Positions 56,008 to 64,000 of a stretch of DNA of 64,000 nucleotides are shown here, in pieces; the stretch's first letter is position 1; each line of letters starts with the position of its first letter. Source of the DNA: an uncultured Pseudomonadales bacterium (GTDB lineage Bacteria > Pseudomonadota > Gammaproteobacteria > Pseudomonadales > Pseudohongiellaceae); contig CALTDI010000004.1 in NCBI GenBank assembly GCA_943842505.1, forward strand, positions 124,001 to 188,000. Direction: 5' to 3'. A program made the position numbers and the translations under genes. Below the pieces are notes generated by a model. The model was not told the origin of the DNA. It did not search any database and saw only the letters and a program-made list of their open reading frames with translations.

Positions 56008-56742
56008 CTAGTTTGCTTTTTTCATTTCGATGACCACCGCACTGGCAAGAAGCCAGGCAGCGATGAACACGCTAAAGAACAGGAAATCACGAATATCCAG
56101 AACTCCTTTAGCAATCGAATCGAAGTGTGTGAGAAAACCCATAGCGGAGAACGCATCCACAAAAAACTGTGGAATCCACGCGGGGAAGGCATTGAGAAGT
56201 ATGGGCGAGCCCATAATGACGAAGACAAAGCAGATGCTCACCGTCAGAATAAAGGCGATGACCGAATTCTTCGTACAGGCCGACATGCAGGAACCGATAG
56301 AGAGGAACCCGCCAGCCATGAACCAGCTTCCCAGATAGGCAGCGAAGATTACGCCATTATCGGGGTCGCCCAGATAGTTCACCGTCAACCAGATTGGAAA
56401 GGTAAGCAGCAGAGCGATTCCAATTAGCGCCCAGGCCGCCAGAAATTTTCCGAGAACGGCATCGGCTAATCGAACCGGAAGTGTAAGTAGCAACTCGATG
56501 GTTCCGGTCTTGCGCTCATCCGCCCATAATGTCATTGCTATGGCCGGAATCATAAAGAGATACAGCCAGGGATGAAAACTAAAGAACGGTAGCAGGTCGG
56601 CTTGACCTCGCGCGTAGAAACCACCTAGATCGAATGTAAAAATACCATTCGATATTAGGAAGATAACTATGAAGATATAGGCGAGTGGAGTTGCAAAGTA
56701 GCTTAGTAATTCGCGCTTGAAGATAATCGGTAGGTTTCCCAT
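56008..56742 (-). CDS. ABC-2 type permease, GldF-like
   Basis: A 244-aa integral membrane protein with about six helices. Starts NLPIIFKRELLSYFATPLAYIFIVIFLI, then DLLPFFSFHPWLYLFMIPAIAMTLWADERKTGTIELLLTLPV, the typical ABC-2 permease pattern. Its ATG overlaps the ATPase stop by one nt and it is followed 12 nt later by the GldG-like gene. Substrate unknown. Confidence 0.9.
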   Translation of the reverse strand: MGNLPIIFKRELLSYFATPLAYIFIVIFLISNGIFTFDLGGFYARGQADLLPFFSFHPWLYLFMIPAIAMTLWADERKTGTIELLLTLPVRLADAVLGKFLAAWALIGIALLLTFPIWLTVNYLGDPDNGVIFAAYLGSWFMAGGFLSIGSCMSACTKNSVIAFILTVSICFVFVIMGSPILLNAFPAWIPQFFVDAFSAMGFLTHFDSIAKGVLDIRDFLFFSVFIAAWLLASAVVIEMKKAN

Positions 56743-57677
56743 TATTGCGCTCCTTGTGTCTGCTGCGTCACGGTTCTGAATACATCTTCAAGTTGGCCGC
56801 GACTGACATGAAACTCGGTAACCGGCCAGTGCTTATCCTGTGCGATCTCGGATACCTGAGAAAATATTGACTTGCCATCACTGGCGAGAATGCGAAAGAC
56901 CATCTCGTCCTCGCCGTCCTTCTCTACCTCGCTCACCTCACTAAGACCTGCAAGGTCAGCCGCCAAATCATAGTTCTCGCTTAGACGGACACTCACAGCC
57001 TGATGGTACTTCGAGCGCGACTCAAGCTCGGCCGGTGTACCATCAGCTACAATCCTGCCCTGCGCGATGATGATGGCACGACTACAGACCGCGGTGACCT
57101 CTTCGAGGATGTGGGTCGAGATAATGACGATCTTGTCGCGCGCAAGATTCTTAATGAGCTCGCGAACATGGTGTTTCTGATTTGGATCGAGGCCGTCGGT
57201 CGGCTCGTCCAGGATTAGCACCTTGGGATCGTGCATGATTGCCTGCGCCAGACCTACCCGTCGCTTAAACCCCTTGGACAGCGTCTCAATAGTCTGCTGG
57301 CTAACAGAATTAAGCTCTACCTCATCCAACACATGCTGCACGCGTTGATTGATTTCTTCACCTCTAAAGCCCCTAACCTGAGCGACGAAGTTGAGAAACT
57401 CCAAGGTAGTCATGTCGCCGTAGGAGGGAGCTCCCTCCGGCAGATAGCCCATGAGCGACTTGGCCTCGATTGGGTTCTCGCTGATATCGAAACCGTCAAT
57501 TCTTACCGTGCCATGACTAGCAGAAAGGAAACCAGTGATTAGCTTCATCGTCGTGGACTTACCGGCGCCGTTGGGACCGAGAAAGCCGAGGACCTCACCT
57601 TCCTTCACGGTGAAGGTCAGGTCGTCAATGGCGGTAAACTGGTCGAAGTTTTTTGTTAAATTAGTAATTTCAATCAT
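56742..57677 (-). CDS. ABC transporter ATPase, GldA-like
   Basis: A 311-aa nucleotide-binding subunit. Walker A GPNGAGKSTT, MGYLPEGAPSYGDMTTLEFL, signature TLSKGFKRRVGLAQA (LSKGF variant of LSGGQ), Walker B VLILDEPTDGLDP and H-loop ISTHILEEV. The C-terminal 80 residues form a regulatory domain typical of ABC-2 exporters. First gene of the three-gene operon. Confidence 0.92.
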   Translation of the reverse strand: MIEITNLTKNFDQFTAIDDLTFTVKEGEVLGFLGPNGAGKSTTMKLITGFLSASHGTVRIDGFDISENPIEAKSLMGYLPEGAPSYGDMTTLEFLNFVAQVRGFRGEEINQRVQHVLDEVELNSVSQQTIETLSKGFKRRVGLAQAIMHDPKVLILDEPTDGLDPNQKHHVRELIKNLARDKIVIISTHILEEVTAVCSRAIIIAQGRIVADGTPAELESRSKYHQAVSVRLSENYDLAADLAGLSEVSEVEKDGEDEMVFRILASDGKSIFSQVSEIAQDKHWPVTEFHVSRGQLEDVFRTVTQQTQGAQ

Positions 57678-58103
57678 CTACTTTCAGACCCTGAGTTTGT
57701 TGCATTCTGAGTGTGTTTTGCAGGAGTAGCTGCAATGCTTTCCGGCCTATCCGCAGCTCTCATTGGGACTGCAGTGAAATGCCGCAAAATGTGATGGGCA
57801 AATATAGGCACGTTGCCCCTATTTTTCAAGGCTGGAAGGTCCAAACCGCACTATACACAGGATAAAAAGTAAATCGATGCAAGACTGCTGTGTCAGTTTG
57901 AATGTCGCATGCGAATTTCAAAGGAAGTAGTAGATCGCCAGCGGATTCGAAAACAGAAAACGAGGAATTTAGACTAAACAGGCAATAGTCCAACTGGAAA
58001 CTAGCCATACAGACCCCTGCCTTGGCGGGAATTTAGTCTGTGTTTCTAGTAGCGCTGGCGTTATAATCGCGACTTTCCGGCTAATCCGATACCGATACGC
58101 CCA
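57678..58103. other. Divergent non-coding region between the ABC operon and lptM
   Basis: 426 nt without a credible gene. It should hold promoters for both directions. A perfect TATAAT at 58062-58067 lies about 37 nt before the lptM ATG and is the best -10 candidate, with a weak -35. The frataxin gene cyaY, which stands here in enterobacteria, is absent. Confidence 0.45.
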
Positions 58104-58247
58104 ATGAAAATTCAAATCAACAGACTCTTTGCCCTTCTAGCACTAGTAGGCCTGACGCTAAGCCTTAGCTATTGCGGGCAGAAAGGCGGTCTTACTCGCC
58201 CCGAACCTTCAGCGTTCACTGCCTCGAACTTCGTCTCGGGCAAATAG
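58104..58247 (+). CDS. lptM: LPS translocon maturation chaperone lipoprotein LptM (YifL)
   Basis: A 47-aa lipoprotein too short for most gene finders. From ATG 58104 it reads MKIQINRLFALLALVG, LTLSLSYC, then GQKGGLTRPEP. The signal with Cys at the lipobox followed by GQKG-L is the LptM hallmark, which helps LptD disulfide maturation at the outer membrane. Position directly upstream of lysA-dapF is the conserved location of yifL-like genes. High confidence from motif plus synteny. Confidence 0.85.
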   Translation: MKIQINRLFALLALVGLTLSLSYCGQKGGLTRPEPSAFTASNFVSGK

Positions 58248-58291
58248 CTCATAGGGCCCTGCGGCCCTCATAAACTGGACTCCAACTACGA

Positions 58292-59539
58292 ATGGACTAT
58301 TTCAATTACAAAGGGGATGCGCTCTACGCGGAAGACCTGGCCGTTGCGGATATCGCGGAACAGCACGGAACGCCCTGTTTCATCTACTCTCGAGCCACAC
58401 TAGAGCGGCACTACAGAGCCTACGAACAGGCGCTTGCCGGGCTACCCAATATGATTTGCTATGCGGTCAAGGCGAACTCCAACCTGGCTGTGCTAGATGT
58501 TCTGGCTCGCATGGGAGCTGGCTTCGATATTGTCTCCGGTGGCGAGCTGAGTCGCGTGCTACAGGCGGGCGGCGACCCGGCGAAAGTTATCTTCTCCGGC
58601 CTGGGCAAGACCGTAGCGGAGATTGAACAGGCACTTAAGGCCAATATCCACTGTTTTAACGTCGAATCCGAGGCCGAGCTTAGCCGCCTGAACGAAGTGG
58701 CGATTCGACTGGGTTTACCCGCCTCTATATCTGTGCGAGTGAATCCTGATGTAGATGCCGGCACCCACCCTTATATATCTACAGGCCTGAAGGAGAACAA
58801 GTTCGGCATATCCACAGACCGCGCGCTTGAAGTCTACAGGACTGCCGCGCAGCTGGAAGGCATCAGGGTAGAAGGCATCGACTGCCATATCGGGTCACAG
58901 CTTACCTCGGTGGAGCCGTATCTCGATGCGATCGATAGATTGCTCGCCATGGTTGACCGTCTCAACGAAGAAGGCATCAGCCTCAATCACTTCGATATGG
59001 GCGGCGGCTTGGGAGTGAGCTACGGCGCCGAGAATCCGCCACTGCCCAGTGATTTGATAGCGGCGGTAAAGGGTCGTTTTGCCGACCGCGGACTTACGCT
59101 GATGGTTGAGCCGGGTCGCTCTATCGCTGCCAATGCTGGCATCTTCGTTACCCGAGTCGAGTATATTAAGCATACCGATCACAAGAACTTCGCGATTGTA
59201 GACGGCGCCATGAACGACCTCTTGAGGCCCGCGCTCTACAGCGCCTGGCAGGAGATCATTCCGGTGATCAAGCGCGAGGGCGACGCGCTTAGCTATGACG
59301 TCGTTGGACCGATTTGCGAATCGGCCGATTTCCTTGGCAAGGACCGCGAGCTGGTAGTGACTGCAAACGATCTATTGGCAGTGCGCTCCGCTGGTGCCTA
59401 TGGCTTCGTGATGAGTTCAAACTACAACACGCGCCCGCGAGTTGCGGAAATCATGGTAGATGGCTCACTCGCGCACATTGTTAGACGGCGCGAAGTTTTA
59501 GAAGACCTGCTCGAACTGGAGGCCTGCCTGCCAAGCTGA
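58292..59539 (+). CDS. lysA: Diaminopimelate decarboxylase
   Basis: PLP-dependent fold III enzyme, 415 aa, making L-lysine from meso-diaminopimelate. PLP-lysine in MICYAVKANSNLAVL, GSQLTSVEPYLDA, HFDMGGGLGVSYG, MVEPGRSIAANAGIFVTRV and catalytic Cys in GPICESADFLGKDREL. First in lysA-dapF-DUF484, 44 nt after lptM and 8 nt before dapF. Confidence 0.97.
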   Translation: MDYFNYKGDALYAEDLAVADIAEQHGTPCFIYSRATLERHYRAYEQALAGLPNMICYAVKANSNLAVLDVLARMGAGFDIVSGGELSRVLQAGGDPAKVIFSGLGKTVAEIEQALKANIHCFNVESEAELSRLNEVAIRLGLPASISVRVNPDVDAGTHPYISTGLKENKFGISTDRALEVYRTAAQLEGIRVEGIDCHIGSQLTSVEPYLDAIDRLLAMVDRLNEEGISLNHFDMGGGLGVSYGAENPPLPSDLIAAVKGRFADRGLTLMVEPGRSIAANAGIFVTRVEYIKHTDHKNFAIVDGAMNDLLRPALYSAWQEIIPVIKREGDALSYDVVGPICESADFLGKDRELVVTANDLLAVRSAGAYGFVMSSNYNTRPRVAEIMVDGSLAHIVRRREVLEDLLELEACLPS

Positions 59540-59547
59540 GTCAAATT

Positions 59548-60390
59548 ATGGATATTCACTTTACAAAAATGCATGGCCTGGGCAACGACTTCATTGTGCT
59601 CAATAATCTGGACAATGAGTATAGGCTGAACGCACAGCAGATCTCCCTGCTCGGGGATCGCTGCTTCGGCATTGGCTTCGATCAATTACTGGTACTTGAG
59701 TCAGCCGCAGAGGCAGATATCGATTTCAGCTATCGTATCTTCAATACCGACGGGCGGGAAGTCGAGCACTGTGGTAACGGTGCCCGCTGCTTCGCTAAAT
59801 ATGTGACTGATAAGGGCCTGACCGACAAGAACAGCATCGTAGCAAAGACGGTCAATCGACTGCTCACACTGACAATAGACGACAATGGCCAGGTGCGTGT
59901 CGACATGGAAGCACCGGTATTCGAGCCGAGTGAAATTCCCTTTGTCAGCAGCAGCGATGCCGTCGTACATTCTCGCCAACTAATTGTTTCCGGCGATTCA
60001 GTGTCGGTAGATTTCTGCGCCTTGTCCATGGGCAACCCCCACGCTGTAATTAGTGTTGAAGACCTAAGCAAAACAGCCGTAAAAGAGATAGGGGCAGCTC
60101 TTGGCGCACACCCGGATTTTCCCGAAGGGTGTAATGTGGGTTTCATGCAGCTGATCGATAGAAAGTCCATTGAATTACGCGTTTATGAACGCGGTGCTGG
60201 CGAGACGCTAGCCTGCGGCACTGGGGCCTGTGCGGCGGTAGTGGCCGGTTGCTTACAGGGTCTGTTAGATGATACCGTCAGGGTCAAATTGCGCGGCGGT
60301 GAACTTACTATTCAATGGCTCGGAATCGGCTCTTCCGTCTTTATGACAGGACCAGCCACTACAGTTTATGAGGGGACAATTCAGATATGA
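59548..60390 (+). CDS. dapF: Diaminopimelate epimerase
   Basis: A 280-aa PLP-independent epimerase converting LL- to meso-diaminopimelate. Both catalytic cysteines are visible: the first in VEHCGNGARCFAKY and the second in GAGETLACGTGACAAVVAG. Start MDIHFTKMHGLGNDFIVL is family-typical. Overlaps the next gene by 4 nt. Confidence 0.97.
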   Translation: MDIHFTKMHGLGNDFIVLNNLDNEYRLNAQQISLLGDRCFGIGFDQLLVLESAAEADIDFSYRIFNTDGREVEHCGNGARCFAKYVTDKGLTDKNSIVAKTVNRLLTLTIDDNGQVRVDMEAPVFEPSEIPFVSSSDAVVHSRQLIVSGDSVSVDFCALSMGNPHAVISVEDLSKTAVKEIGAALGAHPDFPEGCNVGFMQLIDRKSIELRVYERGAGETLACGTGACAAVVAGCLQGLLDDTVRVKLRGGELTIQWLGIGSSVFMTGPATTVYEGTIQI

Positions 60391-61112
60391 ACAGCGATAA
60401 TTCGGCAGCTGAAAAAATTGAGACCGAGAGCAGCAACAAGCTCTCCGCAGATGACGTAGTCAGCTACCTGAAAACTAACCCCGGTTTTTTTGTCGAGCAA
60501 GAAGACTTGCTCGCAGATCTTTCGCTTCCACATGAAAGCGGTAAGGCTATCTCTTTATTAGAACGACAAGTTACCATCTTAAGAGATCGAGGAATCGACG
60601 CGCGACAGAAACTGAATAACCTTCTTGAGAATGCTCGCAATAACGATCAGCTTTTCGACACAACACGTAATTTGGTATTGGCCCTACTCCGAGCGAAAGA
60701 CATTACTGAGATCGCCGATGTTGCTCAAGATCAATTGTCCAATCAAGCCAACATCGATTCCTGCGAGGTCATAATAGTCGCCAGGCAGGGACTAAAAGTT
60801 TCCGACTCGGTTCGAATCGAGACTGAAGACAATCTTAAAGAGCGCTTTGCGGATGTATTTCGCCTGAAACGAACTCACTGCGGCCCGATAGGCGAGGAGC
60901 AGACTCAATACCTCTTCCCTGCCAGTGGCAGCAACATCAAGTCAACGGCACTTTGTCCTGTAATAAGTAATGCTGAGGTGTTGGCGCTGATCGCCTTTGG
61001 AAATAACTCTGACAACTATTTCAATGTGAATCTGGACACCCTGTTTCTCGATTTTATTGGTCATGTAGTCGGCGCTGTCCTCGACAAGCAACTAAGCGAA
61101 ACCGCACAGTAA
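60387..61112 (+). CDS. DUF484 family protein (GAF-like)
   Basis: A 241-aa cytoplasmic protein: after a polar N-terminus, DVVSYLKTNPGFFVEQEDLLADLSLPHESGKAISLLERQVTILRDRG is the DUF484 hallmark, followed by a coiled coil and a GAF-like domain ending HVVGAVLDKQLSE. Usually sits between dapF and xerC; here the ATGA overlap with dapF is kept but no xerC follows. Function unknown. Confidence 0.93.
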   Translation: MNSDNSAAEKIETESSNKLSADDVVSYLKTNPGFFVEQEDLLADLSLPHESGKAISLLERQVTILRDRGIDARQKLNNLLENARNNDQLFDTTRNLVLALLRAKDITEIADVAQDQLSNQANIDSCEVIIVARQGLKVSDSVRIETEDNLKERFADVFRLKRTHCGPIGEEQTQYLFPASGSNIKSTALCPVISNAEVLALIAFGNNSDNYFNVNLDTLFLDFIGHVVGAVLDKQLSETAQ

Positions 61113-61153
61113 ACTCTTTGGCGTGCCACGGGGCTTGAGCAGAGGTTGTCTGT

Positions 61154-62278
61154 ATGTCTACTGAAGGCCCAGCTGAAAATCATAATCAGGTTTCAATAAT
61201 CTGCCGGACTCTCGGTCGTGCCGAATTACAACAGGCACTTCAGTCCATTGCAGCACAATCCTATTCCAACATAGAAATCGTTCTGGTGGATGCCGCCGGC
61301 AGTAGTTCACTCGACTTTGCAGGCGCCACTGGCGACCGACCAGTTGAATTAGTGACTACCGGAAAGCCTCTCAGCCGTTCGCAGGCGGCGAACGCAGGCC
61401 TGGATGCCGCCCATGGTAAATACATTCAATTTCTGGATGATGACGACTGGATCGCACCGGATCACATCAGTCAGCTACTTGCCACGTTAGAAGGCCACAA
61501 CGAGTTTGGTGCAGCCTATAGCAGCACTCAGAAGACCGATGCGGCGGGCGAATCAATAGACTATGTGTTCAGAGAAGACTTCGATCCTATTCTCTTGATG
61601 CGAGACAATTATATTCCGATACACTCTATCCTTTTCGATAGCGCCTTGTTGCACAAAGGCTGCCGCTTCGATGAGGCCTTCGATATCTATGAAGACTGGG
61701 ATTTCTGGATACAACTCAGTCAGCATACAAACTTTCAACATGTCGATGTGATTACAGCGTTCTATAGAGAGGGCGGCGACTCTGATACTGCAGTTACAGA
61801 TGTACGCCTGCGTTATCAGGCAGACAACGACCTAGGCAAGGCCCGCGCCGCGATCTTCGAGAAGTGGCTACCCAAGTGGACCGGCGAGAAGGTAAACGCA
61901 CTCATCGGCCAACTCGACCAATCGGTTCTGCTGTGTGAGCAAGACGCCCAGATTCACAGAGAACTAAAGAGGAATGCCGAGCTACAGCATGAAGTTAACA
62001 GCAGAGATATGCAGATAAATGAACTCGACCAACAGATTGCATATACACAATCGCAGCTAGGTCAGTTACAAGCCCATAGCGAGCAACAGGCGCAGCATAT
62101 TAACGAACTGAAGCAGCATATTAACGAACTGAAGCAGCATATTAGCGAACTGGAGCAACGGCTCAATGCTATTTACGACTCCGTCAGTTGGAAGTTAATG
62201 GGACCGGTCAGACGAGCGGGCCGCGTGCTCTTAACAGACAAACCATCAGATGCAGACAGTTCGGATTTGGATAGATAG
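61154..62278 (+). CDS. Family 2 glycosyltransferase with C-terminal coiled coil
   Basis: A 374-aa protein. GT-A fold at 1-240: VSIICRTLGRAELQQALQSIAAQSYSNIEIVLVDAAG, then the DXD-type metal motif in YIQFLDDDDWIAPDH and FDIYEDWDFWIQLSQH. Residues 260-345 form a coiled coil ending in three 7-residue repeats (QHINELK-like). The tail KLMGPVRRAGRVLL is basic and may touch the membrane. Probably builds a surface polysaccharide or O-antigen-like glycan with the next gene, two nt downstream. Confidence 0.88.
   Translation: MSTEGPAENHNQVSIICRTLGRAELQQALQSIAAQSYSNIEIVLVDAAGSSSLDFAGATGDRPVELVTTGKPLSRSQAANAGLDAAHGKYIQFLDDDDWIAPDHISQLLATLEGHNEFGAAYSSTQKTDAAGESIDYVFREDFDPILLMRDNYIPIHSILFDSALLHKGCRFDEAFDIYEDWDFWIQLSQHTNFQHVDVITAFYREGGDSDTAVTDVRLRYQADNDLGKARAAIFEKWLPKWTGEKVNALIGQLDQSVLLCEQDAQIHRELKRNAELQHEVNSRDMQINELDQQIAYTQSQLGQLQAHSEQQAQHINELKQHINELKQHISELEQRLNAIYDSVSWKLMGPVRRAGRVLLTDKPSDADSSDLDR
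62093..62155 (+). repeat. Three 21-bp direct repeats coding for coiled-coil heptads
   Basis: CAGCATATTAACGAACTGAA-type units of 21 nt repeat at 62093, 62114 and 62135; the first two are identical and the third differs by two bases. Each codes for one heptad (QHINELK, QHINELK, QHISELE) in the glycosyltransferase coiled coil. In-phase repeats can change coil length by slippage. Confidence 0.9.
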
Positions 62279-62280
62279 TC

Positions 62281-64000
62281 ATGGAGTCTAAAAAACCAAC
62301 CAATAGCGGCGAGAAGTCCGAAAGTCTAATCTGCTCTGTCATCGTACCTACCAAGGACAAACTCAATTTTCTCAAGCCCTGTATCGAGAGTGTGCTCGCA
62401 AGCGAGGATGCCGATTCAATCGAGATAGTCATCGTCGACAATGCGAGCATTGAGATTGAAACCAAAGACTACCTAAGCTCCCTAAATGCCAGGCACAATG
62501 TTCGAGTTCTCGAATGGAACGATGCATTCAACTTCTCTGCGATAAATAATTTTGCTGCGCAGCAGTGCCTGAGCGACACCGTCTGTTTTCTCAACAACGA
62601 TATAGAAATAGAAGACCCACAATGGCTTGGTAAACTACTGAGTATTGCAGCAATAGACGAGGTCGGTGCCGTCGGATGCACACTACTGTATCCAGACTCA
62701 CATATTCAACATGCCGGCATAGCCTTAGATGCAAAGACCATAGCGCAACATATCGCGGTCGGTGAAGACAGTGACTTTCTCACCAAGCTTGGCATCACAC
62801 AGCCTTATGCCGTAGACGCTGTTACCGCAGCTTGTCTGGTCATGCGCAGAGACCTATTCCTGCGCATGGGAGGGTTCAACGAAGACCAGCTAACTGTAGC
62901 ATTCAACGATGTGGATCTGTGCCTGCGCCTCGCTGACAAGGGACTGCCGGTTCTCTGCCATCCCGGTGTCACCCTGATCCATCACGAATCGGTTTCCCGG
63001 CACAGCGATGAATTACCCGCGAATCGCAAGCGCGCTCTGAAGGAACACGCCTTCATGCAATTCCGCTGGCGCATAAGGCTTATGGGTCGCTCCTTCGTCT
63101 CCGGGATTCCCGATCACATCAAGCAGATGGCATTGCAGAATGAGGAGTCGGGCGCTGCACTTAGCCACAGTGTGAAAGCGGCAGCCGACGCGCTATACCT
63201 GCAAGACAGCGCATCCCGCTCTAGCTCTAAAGAAATGCGAAATATGTATTCGGCCGCCACCGCACTCTCGGAGACCCAGGACTACTTTCGCAATCTACAG
63301 AGCGACTACAAGAATTTGGAGGCACACGCAGGTCGCCTGCAGAACGCGCTGGAGATGGTGGAGAACTCAATCTTCTGGAGGATGACTTATCCGCTGCGCT
63401 GGCTACGCGATACCATATCGCCCAGTTCTCAGAAACAAAAACCCAATATCGAGCCAGCTGCAGATCAGGACCCCGCACAGGTAGAATCCCGAATAGAGAG
63501 CCAGCATCAAGAGAAGCAAAGACTCGATAGTTCGGCTAAGGCTGCCCTTGCGAAGTTTCTGGCAGGCTCGAAAAGACTACAGTTCGAGAAGCCCGAGGCA
63601 CCTGCACTATCCATCGTGCTCGTCTTCTATCAGCAGGCCCACCTTAGCTTTCTATGTCTGCAATCCCTGCTCGAATACGGAGATGTCAGCTACGAAATTA
63701 TCATCGTTGACAACAACTCAACAGATGCGACGACTGACTTGCTCGACGCTATCGATGGAGCAAGCGTCATTCGCAACACTAAGAATCTGGGCTTCGTGAA
63801 GGCCGTAAACCAAGCAGCCGAGGCCGCTACTGGCGACTATATCCTTCTGCTTAATAACGATGCCCTGATTGAGAGAGACTCTCTAACTAATGCGCTGGCG
63901 GTTATCGACGGCGATGATTCAGTGGGTGCGGTTGGAGCCAAGATAAAATTACTCGATGGCAGCACTCAAGAAGCCGGCAGTATTATCTGGAACGATGGGG
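62281..64000 (+). CDS. Large glycosyltransferase with two GT2 domains (3' end beyond window)
   Basis: At least 573 aa, cut by the window edge. From ATG 62281: first GT2 domain LICSVIVPTKDKLNFLKPCIESVL, DXD-like FLNNDIEIEDPQWL, and the acceptor-side motif DLFLRMGGFNEDQL; coiled-coil linker with HAGRLQNALEMVENSIFWRMTYPLRWLRD; then a second GT2 domain ALSIVLVFYQQAHLSFLCLQSLLEYGD with VDNNST and LLLNNDALIE. Tandem domains of this kind make long surface or O-antigen chains. Coupled to the preceding glycosyltransferase (2 nt apart). Confidence 0.9.
   Translation, partial: MESKKPTNSGEKSESLICSVIVPTKDKLNFLKPCIESVLASEDADSIEIVIVDNASIEIETKDYLSSLNARHNVRVLEWNDAFNFSAINNFAAQQCLSDTVCFLNNDIEIEDPQWLGKLLSIAAIDEVGAVGCTLLYPDSHIQHAGIALDAKTIAQHIAVGEDSDFLTKLGITQPYAVDAVTAACLVMRRDLFLRMGGFNEDQLTVAFNDVDLCLRLADKGLPVLCHPGVTLIHHESVSRHSDELPANRKRALKEHAFMQFRWRIRLMGRSFVSGIPDHIKQMALQNEESGAALSHSVKAAADALYLQDSASRSSSKEMRNMYSAATALSETQDYFRNLQSDYKNLEAHAGRLQNALEMVENSIFWRMTYPLRWLRDTISPSSQKQKPNIEPAADQDPAQVESRIESQHQEKQRLDSSAKAALAKFLAGSKRLQFEKPEAPALSIVLVFYQQAHLSFLCLQSLLEYGDVSYEIIIVDNNSTDATTDLLDAIDGASVIRNTKNLGFVKAVNQAAEAATGDYILLLNNDALIERDSLTNALAVIDGDDSVGAVGAKIKLLDGSTQEAGSIIWNDG

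Noticed and set aside
57826..58008. 60-residue minus frame in the lptM upstream region
   Set aside because: No ribosome site, no family, and composition like non-coding DNA.

Overview
The window looks like chromosome from a marine-type gammaproteobacterium of the broad Pseudomonadales/Cellvibrionales/OMG kind. The reasons are the gene order hemB-trxA-rho-ubiD, hemC-hemD-hemX-hemY divergent from argH, lptM-lysA-dapF-DUF484, a cysQ/yrfG/hslR group, and an Mg-type HemB. This placement is inferred from gene content and order, not from a database search. I see no rRNA, tRNA, CRISPR array, phage or intact insertion sequence.

Layout. (1) 1-8768, minus strand: an operon for sulfated or glycosidic carbon. 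It holds an SdsA-type alkylsulfatase, a formylglycine sulfatase, a ribose-type ABC importer (ATPase and permease, no binding protein), a Tat-exported TIM-barrel isomerase-like protein, and a Tat-exported small subunit beside a GMC oxidoreductase that runs off the left edge. A hairpin terminator separates it from a secreted TPR protein (8957-10636). (2) 10858-13874, minus strand: a decaying type IV pilin/type II secretion-like patch. It contains an intact pilin with an Ig-like tail, a 5'-truncated GspE/PilB fused to a degenerate receiver, and a small membrane protein split by a TAA. (3) 14056-15350, plus strand: the main discovery candidate. A FrnE/DsbA-like oxidoreductase has an in-frame UGA where the first active-site Cys belongs (U-P-W-C), with a bacterial SECIS-like hairpin just downstream. 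It is translationally coupled to a halohydrin-dehalogenase-like SDR. (4) 15406-19204, minus strand: an operon matching (2S)-methylsuccinyl-CoA dehydrogenase, mesaconyl-C4-CoA hydratase and mesaconyl-CoA C1-C4 transferase. (5) 19405-27849: mixed accessory genes (ThpR, double GNAT, a hybrid kinase with an in-frame TAG, a serine hydrolase, a DUF885 lipoprotein, CysQ).

(6) 27996-39480: housekeeping genes (yrfG, hslR, gshA, dsbB, a VTT-flavoprotein fusion, hemB, trxA, rho with a G-free leader, ubiD, a META-domain protein). (7) 39467-42191: small membrane proteins, DUF2306, a frameshifted AraC-type regulator next to a 12-bp minisatellite, and one small unknown ORF. (8) 42373-49700: hemCDXY, a RidA-like protein, argH, a DegS/DegP-type protease. 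(9) 49831-57677: an ABC-F protein, a two-component system, a GldG-type ABC export system. (10) 58104-64000: lptM-lysA-dapF-DUF484, then glycosyltransferases where xerC is often found.

Together the genes suggest an aerobic heterotroph using sulfated and glycosidic compounds, branched C5 acyl-CoAs and possibly halogenated organics, with strong thiol/selenol redox capacity (GshA, DsbB, TrxA, the UGA-containing DsbA-like protein). Four genes carry apparent inactivating lesions: a TAA, a TAG, a one-base deletion and a 5' truncation. This implies either local decay or assembly errors, and it is the main reason the UGA reading needs independent support.
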